NCBI RefSeq assembly: GCF_000520975.1
Contig: NZ_JACB01000049.1
Coordinates: 16,986 to 80,985, forward strand
Length of the DNA: 64,000 nucleotides
Direction of reading: 5' to 3'
Origin: Aquimarina megaterium XH134
GTDB lineage: Bacteria > Bacteroidota > Bacteroidia > Flavobacteriales > Flavobacteriaceae
Under the pieces are notes generated by a model. It did no database searches and had not been told where the DNA came from. It saw only the letters and a list, made by a program, of their open reading frames with translations. The position numbers and the translations under genes were made by a program. Below, one piece after another: positions 27,529 through 36,988 of this stretch. Each line of letters starts with the position of its first letter. Within the stretch, counting starts at the first letter, position 1.

Positions 27529-29118
27529 ATGATGAGGAAAAATATAAAATACTTAGCGATTCTTGCATTAGGAATAATAGCATGTGAACCAGAATTTGAT
27601 AACCCGATTGATGAGGCAGGAACGTATACAAGTGGAGAAGCTGATTTTAGTAACTATGTAGCATTGGGGAACTCGCTTACAGCAGGTTTTGCTGATGGAG
27701 CGTTATATATAACAGGACAGGAAAATTCGTATCCTAATATACTATCTAAGCAATTTGTATTTGCGGGTGGTGGAGATTTTACGCAACCTTTAATGTCGGA
27801 TAATACAGGAGGGTTTAGTAATGATCCGGTTACCTTCCCTCCGAGATTTGTGTTGGTATTTGATGCAGATGGTAAGCCGGTTGGTCCAGCAACATATACA
27901 GGAGCAGTACCTTCAACTGACTTCACGAATAATCTAGCCAGTTCTTTCAATAATATGGGAGTTCCCGGAGCAAAAAGTTTTCATTTGGCTGCACCAGGAT
28001 ATGGTAATGTAGCAGGAGTGTCAAGTGGTTCTGCGAATCCTTATTTTGCAAGATTTGCTTCTTCTGCAACAGCAACGGTTGTAGGAGATGCTGTAGCTCA
28101 AAACCCTACGTTTTTTAGCTTATGGATAGGAAATAATGATATACTTAGCTATGCTACTTCTGGAGGTGTAGGCGCAGATAATAATGAAGTGCCTAACACT
28201 GATCCGTCTACTTATGGTCCAAATGATATTACAAATACTACTGTGTTTGCAGGAGTTTATAGTCAATTAATTGATGCACTTACTGCAAAAGGAGCTAAGG
28301 GAGTGTTGTTAAACTTACCAAGTGTAACTTCTATACCATTTTTTACAACGGTTCCTTATGCGCCATTAAGTCCTTTGAATCCAGATTTTGGACCACAAAT
28401 ACCTACGCTTAATGCAACCTATGCGGGATTAAATCTTGCGTTTGCAGGTATTGGTGTTCCAGAAAGAGCGATAGAATTTTCTACTACCGGAGCAAGTGCT
28501 GTGGTAATTAAAGATGAGTCGCTTGATAATAAAACGGCACAATTGACTGCGGCTTTAACGCCTACATTTGGAGCGGCAAAAGCAGCCCTTTTTGGTGCGC
28601 AATACGGTCAGGCAAGACAAGCTACAGCAGAAGATTTGTTAGTACTTACAAGTTCTAGTATTATCGGAAAACTTAATGAGGCTAGGTTTGCAGAATTAGT
28701 TGGTTTAGGTTTGTCTCAGGAAGAAGCAGGACAATTAGCAGTTAATGGTGTTAGTTTTCCTTTAGAGGATAAGTATGTGTTAATACCTGCAGAACAAACA
28801 GCTATAGAAAATGCTCGTACAGGATTTAATGCTACTATTGCGGGCCTTGCTACGGCTAAAGGATTAGCGTTTTATGACGCTGCAGCCGATTTGGCACAAG
28901 CTGCAAACGGAGGTATTCCTATTGATGGAGGAATGATTACATCAGAATTTGTTAGAGGTGGAGGATTCTCATTAGATGGGGTGCACCCAACACCAAGAGC
29001 TCATGCTTTGATAACCAATGGAGTATTAGATGCTATTAAAGCTACTTATGGAGCTAACTTGCCAAGGGTTAATCCTGCAGATTATGGTACAGTTACCTTA
29101 AGTAATGATGTTAATTAA
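27529..29118 (+). CDS. SGNH/GDSL hydrolase-type lipoprotein
   Basis: A 529-residue lipoprotein (signal MMRKNIKYLAILALGIIAC) with an SGNH esterase fold. Block I is VALGNSLTAGFADG (nucleophile Ser within GNSL), block III is WIGNNDIL and block V is DGVHPTPRAHA with the catalytic Asp and His. A long insertion rich in Ala and Gly sits in the middle. Such enzymes cleave esters of lipids or sugars and here would be anchored in the outer membrane. The 5-base gap to the FadL-type gene indicates co-transcription. The ATG at 27532 is an equally possible start. Confidence 0.88.
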   Translation: MMRKNIKYLAILALGIIACEPEFDNPIDEAGTYTSGEADFSNYVALGNSLTAGFADGALYITGQENSYPNILSKQFVFAGGGDFTQPLMSDNTGGFSNDPVTFPPRFVLVFDADGKPVGPATYTGAVPSTDFTNNLASSFNNMGVPGAKSFHLAAPGYGNVAGVSSGSANPYFARFASSATATVVGDAVAQNPTFFSLWIGNNDILSYATSGGVGADNNEVPNTDPSTYGPNDITNTTVFAGVYSQLIDALTAKGAKGVLLNLPSVTSIPFFTTVPYAPLSPLNPDFGPQIPTLNATYAGLNLAFAGIGVPERAIEFSTTGASAVVIKDESLDNKTAQLTAALTPTFGAAKAALFGAQYGQARQATAEDLLVLTSSSIIGKLNEARFAELVGLGLSQEEAGQLAVNGVSFPLEDKYVLIPAEQTAIENARTGFNATIAGLATAKGLAFYDAAADLAQAANGGIPIDGGMITSEFVRGGGFSLDGVHPTPRAHALITNGVLDAIKATYGANLPRVNPADYGTVTLSNDVN

Positions 29119-29143
29119 GATACTAATTGTATCAGATATATCT

Positions 29144-29180
29144 AAATATGCCAGGATAAATTATTTATCCTGGCATATTT
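29144..29180. terminator. Bidirectional terminator between convergent genes
   Basis: Perfect 17-base arms (29144-29160 and 29164-29180) with a three-base loop TTA, A-rich left and T-rich right. It ends both the FadL/SGNH transcript and the convergent TSP3-repeat gene. Confidence 0.88.
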
Positions 29181-29189
29181 TATACTTTT

Positions 29190-30655
29190 TTAATTTAGTT
29201 TATATATTTTGTAGGTATTATTTTTGTCTTTCACAATATATTTACCTTTAGGTAATTGATTAATAATATTAATTTCATCTAGCTTGTTTTGGGTTTTGCT
29301 TTCCTGAATTAAGAGGCCTTCAAATGAAAAAACTTTGAAATTATTTTGATTTAATTGATATGTTAAATTATTCATTGATGAAATTAGATTCATATTTGTG
29401 TTGGAATAACTTCCTATAGTTTGTTTTTGAATTGTTTTTATTGTCTCTCCTGCTAACTTAGAATTGGAACTATATTTGAAAGAGAAAACAATAATATTAT
29501 CAGAATCAGTTTCATTAGATTCTTGTACCTGATTGTTGTAGTCTATATGGCCATAAACATAGTAGGTTCCATTGTTGACTAGATTTAGACCTCCAATAAA
29601 TGATCCTACATTATATGTAACTGATACTGTTTCCGGAGTATTGGGATTAACGGATCCGACATCTGTAGTAAACATTCCATAAACTGGATGCTGATTTGCA
29701 ATTGGATATGCATCTGAGTTAATGGATGCTAAAAATTGGGTATTGGATGAATTCGCAAGACCTGCGTCATTATTGTTGATGGTTATTTCAAATACTGCAT
29801 TCTTATCTTTTTTCAGAATGGGTACCTGTCCATTAAAAACATTGTAAGTGGTATTGTCAACCTTGATTTTGAGACCACTAATTTTTAGATTTGGTTTAGC
29901 ATTATTGTCAATGTCGTCACAAACATCTCCAATACCATCGTTATCTGAATCTGACTGATCAGAATTACTGTTTAAAGGGCAATTGTCTGAGGAATCATTA
30001 ACTCCATCATTGTCATCATCTGCATCGCAGGCATCTCCTGTACCATCATTATCTGTATCTATTTGTGAAGGATTGGAGGTGCTAGGGCAATTGTCACATA
30101 AATTTCCTTTTCCATCGTTATCTGAATCCAGTTGATTGGGATTTGCAGTGTTTTTGCAATTGTCAATTGAGTTATCTACACCATCATTATCGTTATCAGT
30201 TGTATATCCATTTAAATCTTCGGGACCTATTGTTTTGAAAAAACAGCTTGTTGCTAATGGGTTGAATACATGAAAGCGATAAAGACGAAATTCAAATTGT
30301 ATTTTAGGTCTAGATTTTGGAGATAAATACAAAACTTTTGATCTGTAATTAAAAATTGCATTATTTCCACTAAAGAATTCATCGTTACCTCCGATGATTT
30401 CTGTTTCCCAGTTACTTGTAGGAACTGAGTTATTGTCTAACGTTCTATATTTTATTACAAATGCTCCGAGTCTGTTATTAGCTACGTCACTATTAAAAAA
30501 TCCATTGTTGTTAAATGTAATGTTAAAAACTTGACCGCCATCTGTTCTTGGTCCGGCATATTCAAATTTTAGATTGTTATAGGCAGATGAACATTGGGAG
30601 GAAACTGTTTGTTGAAACAATAATAAAAAAAAGTAAATTTTAAGATTATTTTCAT
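29190..30655 (-). CDS. Secreted thrombospondin type 3 repeat protein, signal peptide out of frame
   Basis: The open frame (29190-30620) gives about 476 residues with four or so calcium-binding thrombospondin type 3 repeats (DNDNDGVDN, DSDNDGKGN, DTDNDGTGD, DSDNDGIGD), then a CARDB-like beta domain (about 250-385) and a T9SS-like C-terminal tail ending in GKYIVKDKNNTYKIYKLN. It starts only at a TTG. Just upstream on the minus strand is an ATG at 30655 and an eight-T run (plus-strand A8 at 30625-30632). One added T would join them into a signal peptide, MKIILKFTFFLLLF..., ending next to SSQ-C. As read here, that ATG is out of frame, so export would fail. This may be slippage-based phase variation or a sequencing error. 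Adhesin-like role is inferred. Confidence 0.75.
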
Positions 30656-30771
30656 GATGTATTTGGTTTTAAGATTTATATAAAATTACTATATTTCACA
30701 TGTTTTATTATTGTGGGCGACTCTCAAACTTTTTACGGGTTTTAGTGAAAAAAAATGGTAAAAAAAGAAGT

Positions 30772-31119
30772 ATGAATTTTATTCTTAAACTTATTTTAAA
30801 TGCATTAGCAGTACTCCTATTAGCTAAAATCCTGCCGGGAGTCGGAGTCGATAATTATGTTAGCGCATTAATAGTTGCAGCTGTTTTGGCAATTTTGAAT
30901 ACAATTGTAAAACCTTTACTGATTATTTTAACACTCCCAGCTACAATACTTACTTTGGGGTTGTTTCTTTTAGTTATTAATGCAGCAATTATTTTATTGG
31001 CAGATTATTTTATAGCTGGTTTTAGTGTAAATGGATGGTTGTGGGCGCTGATCTTTAGTGTCTTGTTATCTGTGTTTCAATCAATACTACATTCTATTTT
31101 AAAGAAAGACGAAAATTAA
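30772..31119 (+). CDS. Phage holin family membrane protein (YvlD-like)
   Basis: A 115-residue membrane protein starting at the ATG at 30772 (MNFILKLILNALAVLLLAKILPGV); the longer frame from 30700 adds a basic non-matching stretch. Four hydrophobic helices and the pattern AALN-T-VKPLLIILTLPATILTLGLF match the PF04020 family. Despite the name, it is a common chromosomal inner-membrane protein with no demonstrated lysis role. It is monocistronic. Confidence 0.85.
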   Translation: MNFILKLILNALAVLLLAKILPGVGVDNYVSALIVAAVLAILNTIVKPLLIILTLPATILTLGLFLLVINAAIILLADYFIAGFSVNGWLWALIFSVLLSVFQSILHSILKKDEN

Positions 31120-31152
31120 TGTAACGCTTACTGTTTTTCAAGGAGTTAAAAA

Positions 31153-31183
31153 TTTGTTGTGATCTAAAAAAGTATTACTTTTG
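31153..31183 (+). promoter_or_regulatory. Promoter of the trigger factor gene
   Basis: TTTG at 31153-31156 and TACTTTTG at 31176-31183 (TAnnTTTG) are separated by exactly 19 bases, a perfect Bacteroidota housekeeping promoter. The start site would be near 31190, giving an mRNA leader of about 25 bases before the ATG at 31215. Confidence 0.85.
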
Positions 31184-31214
31184 CAAGCCAATTTTTAGAG
31201 TAAACGTAGAGATA

Positions 31215-32537
31215 ATGAATATTTCAAAAGAGCAATTAGACGAATTAAATGCAGTGGTAACCGTAGATATCGCTAAAGAAGACTATAGTGATAAGGTCGA
31301 AAAAATCCTTAGTGATTATCGTAAAAATGCTAACATTCCTGGTTTTAGAAAAGGTCACGTTCCTATGGGACTTGTTAAAAAACAATACGGAAAAGCAGTT
31401 TTGGTAGATGAAGTAAATAAACTGTTACAAGATGCATTAAATAAGTATCTTACAGAGGAAAAACTTGATGTATTAGGAAATCCATTACCAAAGGAACAGG
31501 AGAACTTTGACTGGGATACCGATGATTACTCTTTCGAATTCGAACTTGGATTAGCTCCAAAATTTGAAGTAAAGCTTAATGGTAAAAAAGCGATCACTCA
31601 CTACAAAATTGTAGCGAATGATGAGATGATCGATAATCAAATCAAAACCATCCAGAAACAATATGGAAAGCTTATATCTAAAGATGTTGTAGAGAAAGAT
31701 GATTTGGTAGCTGGTTCTTTTGTAAATGAAGAAAAAGAAATTGATAATGCATTTACTGTTTCTTTAGATAAAATTAAAGGTAAAAAGAATCTTGATAAAT
31801 TTATAGGAGCAAAAGTAGGTGATGTTATCAAGTTAAAAACAAAAGGATTGTTTGCCGATGATCACGATTTGATAAGTGCTTTAAAAATAAACCATGATGA
31901 AGCACACGACCTTAATATAGAAGTAGCTTTTACAGTTTCAGAAATAAATACTCAGGAACTTGCAGATTTAGATCAGGAATTATTCGATAAACTATATGGT
32001 GCAGGTGTTATAAAATCGGTTACTGATCTGAAAGAAAAAATAAAAGAAGATGCCGAACGTCAATTCGAGCAACAGTCAGAACAACAACTGCTTAATGATA
32101 TTACTGAAAACGTTTTAGAGAATACTAAATTTGATCTCCCTAATGAGTTTTTGAAGAAATGGATTAGAGCAACTGGTGAGAAACCTTTGACAGAAGATGA
32201 AGCAAAGGACGAATTTGAAAAAAGTGAAAAAGGATTACGTTATCAATTGATCGAAGGTAAAATAATTAATGACAATAACCTTCAGGTAACTTTTGAAGAA
32301 TTGAAAGATTTTGCAAAAGAGTTAATTAAAGGTCAGATGGCTCAATTTGGGCAAAATTCTCCAGAAGATAAAGAGCTAGAGGATATTGCAGCAAGAATAT
32401 TATCCAATCAAGAAGAGGTTAAAAGAATCTCTGAACAATTGATGAGTAAAAAGCTACTTAATTATTATAAAGAAAATGCAAAGCTAAAGATAAAAGAGGT
32501 TAGTTTTGATGAATTCATAAAAGAAGTTTACAAATAA
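31215..32537 (+). CDS. tig: Trigger factor chaperone
   Basis: A 440-residue ribosome-associated chaperone. The ribosome-binding signature GFRKGHVP is at 43-50. The central peptidyl-prolyl isomerase domain is divergent, as usual in Bacteroidota, and the C-terminal helical domain forms the chaperone arms (residues about 265-440). It holds nascent chains as they leave the ribosome. It is followed by its own terminator and then clpP-clpX, a widely conserved neighbourhood linking folding and degradation. Confidence 0.95.
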   Translation: MNISKEQLDELNAVVTVDIAKEDYSDKVEKILSDYRKNANIPGFRKGHVPMGLVKKQYGKAVLVDEVNKLLQDALNKYLTEEKLDVLGNPLPKEQENFDWDTDDYSFEFELGLAPKFEVKLNGKKAITHYKIVANDEMIDNQIKTIQKQYGKLISKDVVEKDDLVAGSFVNEEKEIDNAFTVSLDKIKGKKNLDKFIGAKVGDVIKLKTKGLFADDHDLISALKINHDEAHDLNIEVAFTVSEINTQELADLDQELFDKLYGAGVIKSVTDLKEKIKEDAERQFEQQSEQQLLNDITENVLENTKFDLPNEFLKKWIRATGEKPLTEDEAKDEFEKSEKGLRYQLIEGKIINDNNLQVTFEELKDFAKELIKGQMAQFGQNSPEDKELEDIAARILSNQEEVKRISEQLMSKKLLNYYKENAKLKIKEVSFDEFIKEVYK

Positions 32538-32577
32538 TTAATGTTGTAATTTACTAAGGAATTATACTTATATTTAG

Positions 32578-32612
32578 GGCGTTAAACTATCTTTGGGTTA
32601 ACGCCTTTTTTA
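32578..32612 (+). terminator. Terminator after tig with a promoter-like loop
   Basis: GGCGTTAA (32578-32585) pairs with TTAACGCC (32598-32605), then six T. The loop contains TATCTTTG (32588-32595), which matches the Bacteroidota -7 promoter element and lies 51 bases before the clpP ATG; no clear -33 TTG is seen. It may end tig transcription and carry part of the clpP promoter. Confidence 0.8.
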
Positions 32613-32638
32613 TCAATAAAAATTTCAGAAAAAGAAAT

Positions 32639-33313
32639 ATGGATTACGGAAAAGAATTCGAAAAATACGCTACTAAGCATCATGGTATTAATAGCAACTA
32701 TTATAACCAGATCGTTAGTAGTATGTATCCAACCGGGATGACTCCTAATATCATAGAAGAGCGTCAAATGAATATTGCTATTTTTGATGTTTTTTCGAGG
32801 TTAATGATGGATCGTATTATATTTTTAGGAACCGGGATTAATGATCAGGTTGCTAATATTGTTCAGGCCCAATTGTTATTTCTCGAAAGTGTAGATTCTT
32901 CTAAAGATATTCAGATTTATATCAATTCTCCAGGAGGAAGTGTCTATGCAGGCCTTGGTATTTATGATACAATGCAATTTATCAAACCAGATGTAGCTAC
33001 TATATGTACAGGTATGGCCGCATCTATGGGAGCTGTATTATTATGCGCAGGACAAAAAGGAAAACGTTCTGGATTGCCACATAGTCGCGTTATGATTCAT
33101 CAACCATTAGGAGGTGCTCAGGGACAAGCAAGTGATATAGAAATTACTGCACGTGAGATTTTGATATTAAAAGAAGAATTATATAAAATTATTGCCAAAC
33201 ACTCCGGACAAACCTACGATAAAGTATACGAGGATAGTGATAGAGATTATTGGATGAAAGCAGATAAAGCTCTAGAGTATGGAATGATTGATGAGATTTT
33301 GACTAGAGAATGA
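32639..33313 (+). CDS. clpP: ATP-dependent Clp protease proteolytic subunit
   Basis: A 224-residue serine peptidase that forms a double-ring chamber. The catalytic triad is visible: S129 in GMAASMGA, H154 in MIHQPLGG and D203 in RDYWM. An N-terminal stretch of about 25 residues precedes the core and is probably processed. It works with ClpX, whose gene follows after 95 bases on the same strand and probably shares regulation. Confidence 0.97.
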   Translation: MDYGKEFEKYATKHHGINSNYYNQIVSSMYPTGMTPNIIEERQMNIAIFDVFSRLMMDRIIFLGTGINDQVANIVQAQLLFLESVDSSKDIQIYINSPGGSVYAGLGIYDTMQFIKPDVATICTGMAASMGAVLLCAGQKGKRSGLPHSRVMIHQPLGGAQGQASDIEITAREILILKEELYKIIAKHSGQTYDKVYEDSDRDYWMKADKALEYGMIDEILTRE

Positions 33314-33408
33314 TGTGATTTTTCTTGTTAGTTAGGGGATTTTTCCCTTATACTTGTATGTATATACGAAAACAAGAGAAGTTTTTATGAAAATGAAAAT
33401 AAATAACT

Positions 33409-34641
33409 ATGGCTAAGGAAGATTTAGAATGCTCTTTTTGTGGAAGAAAGAAGCCTGAAACCAATTTACTTATTGCAGGGTTAGATGCCCATATTTGTGA
33501 TCGATGTATTGTTCAGGCGCATGGAATTGTGGTGGAAGAAGCTAAAGATGAAGAAACGGGTGAGCTTAGTAGCGAATTAATGTTACGAAAGCCTATGGCT
33601 ATCAAGAAGTTTTTGGATGAGTATATAATAGGGCAGGAGTTTACAAAAAAAGTAATGTCTGTAGCAGTATATAATCATTATAAACGCTTATTGCAACCAC
33701 AAACAGAAGATGATATTGAGATTCAAAAGAGTAATATCATTATGGTAGGGCAAACGGGTACCGGAAAAACATTAATGGCTAAGACCATTGCCAAAATGCT
33801 TAACGTTCCATTAGCTATTGTAGATGCAACTGTACTTACCGAAGCAGGTTATGTGGGCGAAGATGTAGAAAGTATTCTTACACGACTACTTCAGGCTGCA
33901 GATTATAATCTTGAGAAGGCACAACGTGGTATTGTATTTATTGATGAGATAGATAAAATAGCTCGTAAAAGTGATAATCCTAGTATTACCAGAGATGTTT
34001 CTGGAGAAGGAGTGCAACAAGCTTTACTTAAGTTACTAGAAGGAACTGTAGTAAATGTTCCGCCAAAAGGTGGGCGTAAGCATCCAGATCAAAAATTTAT
34101 CGAAGTAAATACCGAAAATATTCTTTTTATAGCAGGTGGTGCTTTTGATGGGATCGAAAAAATGATTCAGAAACGATTAAATATGCAGGCTGTTGGATAT
34201 AGTGCCTCTAAAAGTGAAGACGCTATAGAGAAAGATAATCTGTTACAGTATATCATTCCTAGAGATTTAAAAGATTTTGGATTGATTCCTGAGATTATTG
34301 GTAGACTTCCTGTGCTTTCCTATATGAATCCTTTGGATGAGCAAACCCTTAGGTCTATTTTAACAGTTCCTAAAAATGCCATAATAAAGCAATATAAGAA
34401 GTTGTTTGAAATGGATAATATTGGCTTCTCAATTACTGATGGTGCATTAGAATATATTGTAGAAAAGGCTCTTGAGTATAGATTGGGCGCAAGGGGTCTT
34501 AGATCACTTTGCGAAGCAATTTTAACAGATGCAATGTACGAACTGCCAGAAAGCGAAGAAACAGAGTTTAGAGTAACTAAGGATTATGCCGAAAAGAAGC
34601 TTAATAAGTCTACGATTAAAAAGCTTAAGGCGGTCTCTTAA
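33409..34641 (+). CDS. clpX: ATP-dependent Clp protease ATP-binding subunit ClpX
   Basis: A 410-residue AAA+ unfoldase. The N-terminal zinc-binding domain has four cysteines (C8, C11, C30, C33). Walker A is GQTGTGKT (114-121), Walker B is GIVFIDEIDKIAR, and the pore and sensor 2 region (YRLGARGLRSLCE) are present. It unfolds tagged proteins and feeds them to ClpP. In the gap upstream, TATACTTG with a TTG 21 bases before is a weak promoter match. A strong hairpin terminator follows. Confidence 0.97.
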   Translation: MAKEDLECSFCGRKKPETNLLIAGLDAHICDRCIVQAHGIVVEEAKDEETGELSSELMLRKPMAIKKFLDEYIIGQEFTKKVMSVAVYNHYKRLLQPQTEDDIEIQKSNIIMVGQTGTGKTLMAKTIAKMLNVPLAIVDATVLTEAGYVGEDVESILTRLLQAADYNLEKAQRGIVFIDEIDKIARKSDNPSITRDVSGEGVQQALLKLLEGTVVNVPPKGGRKHPDQKFIEVNTENILFIAGGAFDGIEKMIQKRLNMQAVGYSASKSEDAIEKDNLLQYIIPRDLKDFGLIPEIIGRLPVLSYMNPLDEQTLRSILTVPKNAIIKQYKKLFEMDNIGFSITDGALEYIVEKALEYRLGARGLRSLCEAILTDAMYELPESEETEFRVTKDYAEKKLNKSTIKKLKAVS

Positions 34642-34666
34642 AGTAAAAGAAAAAAGCTTTACATAA

Positions 34667-34704
34667 AAAAAACACCTTTATAAATTTATAAAGGTGTTTT
34701 TTGT
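34667..34704. terminator. Bidirectional terminator after clpX
   Basis: AACACCTTTATAAA pairs with TTTATAAAGGTGTT around a centre near 34685, with A-runs on the left and T-runs on the right. It ends clpX and the convergent small secreted-protein gene. Confidence 0.85.
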
Positions 34705-34727
34705 TGGTTGATTAGTTGATAATATAT

Positions 34728-35066
34728 TTATTCTGTATATGATATTCGATCCTTATTGTTGGTAATGATATCTTCTGTATTTTTTAATACAAGATCACTG
34801 TTGTTAAGGTATATTTCTAAACCATTTTGTCGAATTAAAGCTTCATAAAATGTTGCTTTAGAAATTTCACTATAACAAGTGTCTTCTTCTAATGTATTTT
34901 CTGTTTTTAAAGCCCTTGTAGAAGAAGAAACATCAGTAGTAGTCTCTTTTGAAGTTACATCAGCCGTTTCATTGGCATTAGTAATATGATTTTCGGTTTT
35001 GATTTCTTGTGCGTTAATTCCTATGGTTAGCAGTAATAAAGTAATGCAAGATATCGTAGTTTTCAT
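34728..35066 (-). CDS. Small secreted protein of unknown function
   Basis: A 112-residue protein with a clear signal peptide (MKTTISCITLLLLTIGINAQ). The mature part begins with a Thr/Glu/Ser-rich, probably disordered stretch and ends with a short helical region (SEISKATFYEALIRQNG). I recognise no family. It is single, convergent with clpX, and preceded by a long AT-rich gap that includes a perfect palindrome at 35222-35244. A periplasmic location is likely. Confidence 0.65.
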   Translation of the reverse strand: MKTTISCITLLLLTIGINAQEIKTENHITNANETADVTSKETTTDVSSSTRALKTENTLEEDTCYSEISKATFYEALIRQNGLEIYLNNSDLVLKNTEDIITNNKDRISYTE

Positions 35067-35221
35067 ATTTTGGGGCTTTGATATATTTAATAACTATCTG
35101 AGGACAAATTTAATATGAAAATGAGAGCCTAAAAAATGATTTGATATTTTTTAGATCAAACGCTTTTTTTGAACGATGAAATACTAATTTTTTTGTTAAA
35201 AACGACAATTCTTACATAGTT

Positions 35222-35244
35222 TTTTTACGGTTAAACCGTAAAAA
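35222..35244. other. Perfect 23-base palindrome
   Basis: TTTTTACGGTT and AACCGTAAAAA flank a single A. It lies 67 bases past the GH3-family stop and 156 bases before the small secreted-protein gene on the minus strand. It could be an operator dyad or a weak terminator; the lack of a T tail on the minus strand favours neither. Confidence 0.35.
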
Positions 35245-35310
35245 TTTATATTTTAATTTATGTTTTTTATAGAAAAAAGATCGATTTAGAAACACTTAAC
35301 TATTTCTTAA

Positions 35311-36843
35311 TCAAGGAGAATAAGAACTCACATTATTTAGGGCAATTAGTTCGTTAATATACGTTCGTTTATTAGAAAGTCTTGGGACTTTATGTTGCCC
35401 ACCCAGCTTATTATTCTTTTTCAACCAATCATAGAATAGATTTTGTCTTGCAATACGTATATGAAGGATGTTAAGAGTTGTATTGTTATATCTTTTGGCC
35501 TCATAATCACTATTTACCTGTTGCAGATTTTGATCGAGAATATAAGTAAATTCTTTAATGTCTTCGGGATGCTTTTTAAATTCAATGATCCACTCATGTG
35601 CGCCTTTTTCTCGTTCTTTCATAAAAATTGGCGCCACAGTATAATCTACAATCTCACTATTAGTGATTTTGGTTGTTTTTCTAAGTGCTTCTTCTGCATT
35701 TTCGATAATAAGCTCTTCTCCAAAGACATTAATATGATGTTTGGTTCTTCCTGATACCTTGATTCTATATGGGTCTGTAGAGGTAAATCGAATAGTATCT
35801 CCAATTTTATAGCGCCATAATCCAGCATTAGTTGTAATGATAATAGCATAGTTTTTCCCAACCTCTACTTCGCTTAGCGGGATCACTTTTTCAGTTTTGG
35901 TGCCATAGGTATCCATTGGTATAAACTCATAAAAGATCCCGTAATCTAGCATCAATAGTAACTCAGAAGAATTGTTATGATCTTGGATAGCAAAGAAACC
36001 TTCAGAAGCATTATATATTTCGTAATATTTAAAAGAGTTTCTGGGTAAAATTTTGCTGTATTGGTCTTTATAGGGTTCAAAACTTACTCCACCATGAAAA
36101 TATACTTCGAGATTATTCCAGATATCGAAAATATTCTCATTTCCTGTCATTTCCAGCACTTGATTAAGTAAAACCAACATCCAAGAAGGAACGCCTGCTA
36201 AACTGGTTACATTTTCCTGAATGGTTTCATTAACAATAGCCTTCATTTTATACTCCCAATCACTCATTAATGATACTTCGTTACTGGGAGTAGAGCTAAA
36301 CTCTGCCCAAAAAGGCATATTGTCTATAATTATTGCAGATAAATCTCCAAAAGAAGTTCCGTTTTCTTTGTACAATTCTTTACTACCACCTAACCTAAGA
36401 CTTTTTCCTGTAAAGAGTTTTGATTCCTCATTATTGTTAAGGTACATACATAAGAGGTCTTTACCAGCGGCAAAATGACAATCTTCTAGTGATTCTTCAC
36501 TAACAGGGATGAATTTACTTTTAGAACTGGTAGTACCACTAGATTTTGCAAACCACTTAATAGGAGTGGGCCAAAAAATGTTGTGTTCACCCAAGCGACT
36601 TCTTTCGATTATCGATTCATAATCTTCATAAGACCTTATAGGTACTCTTTCTTTAAAAGTTTCATAATTACTTATAGTCGCAAAATCATAGCTTTTCCCA
36701 AATTCTGTATTCTTAGCTGTTTCTAATAGCACATGCAGCAACTCAAGCTGAACCTCGTTAGGATACTTAAGAAAAAGCTCCATTTGATGAAAGCGTTTTT
36801 TTAAGAACCAGCTGGCTATAGAATTAACTAATGGGATTGGCAT
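35311..36843 (-). CDS. GH3 auxin-responsive promoter family protein
   Basis: A 510-residue member of the GH3 family, a branch of the acyl-adenylate-forming enzymes. The nucleotide-binding motif KSSGTTSSKSKFIP is visible near residue 97, as are LRLGGSKELY and YYEIYNASEGFFAIQD. Plant GH3 enzymes join amino acids to plant hormones; the bacterial substrates are unknown. The same gene is often found next to DUF2797 in Flavobacteriaceae, and that is true here (divergent, 145 bases apart). Confidence 0.9.
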   Translation of the reverse strand: MPIPLVNSIASWFLKKRFHQMELFLKYPNEVQLELLHVLLETAKNTEFGKSYDFATISNYETFKERVPIRSYEDYESIIERSRLGEHNIFWPTPIKWFAKSSGTTSSKSKFIPVSEESLEDCHFAAGKDLLCMYLNNNEESKLFTGKSLRLGGSKELYKENGTSFGDLSAIIIDNMPFWAEFSSTPSNEVSLMSDWEYKMKAIVNETIQENVTSLAGVPSWMLVLLNQVLEMTGNENIFDIWNNLEVYFHGGVSFEPYKDQYSKILPRNSFKYYEIYNASEGFFAIQDHNNSSELLLMLDYGIFYEFIPMDTYGTKTEKVIPLSEVEVGKNYAIIITTNAGLWRYKIGDTIRFTSTDPYRIKVSGRTKHHINVFGEELIIENAEEALRKTTKITNSEIVDYTVAPIFMKEREKGAHEWIIEFKKHPEDIKEFTYILDQNLQQVNSDYEAKRYNNTTLNILHIRIARQNLFYDWLKKNNKLGGQHKVPRLSNKRTYINELIALNNVSSYSP

Positions 36844-36988
36844 TTTTTAATGTATATTTAGGCAGAAATAATGTACACCAATTCTTAATATAAGATCGGG
36901 ATATATTATTTTTGTTGTTATCAATTAGAAACTAAAATAATAAAAATAATCACATTCTTCTTATTTGATTATTATATAACGAAATTTT

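Noticed and set aside
30772..31119. Phage or prophage signal from the holin-family name
   Set aside because: PF04020 proteins are common chromosomal membrane proteins; no phage genes are nearby.
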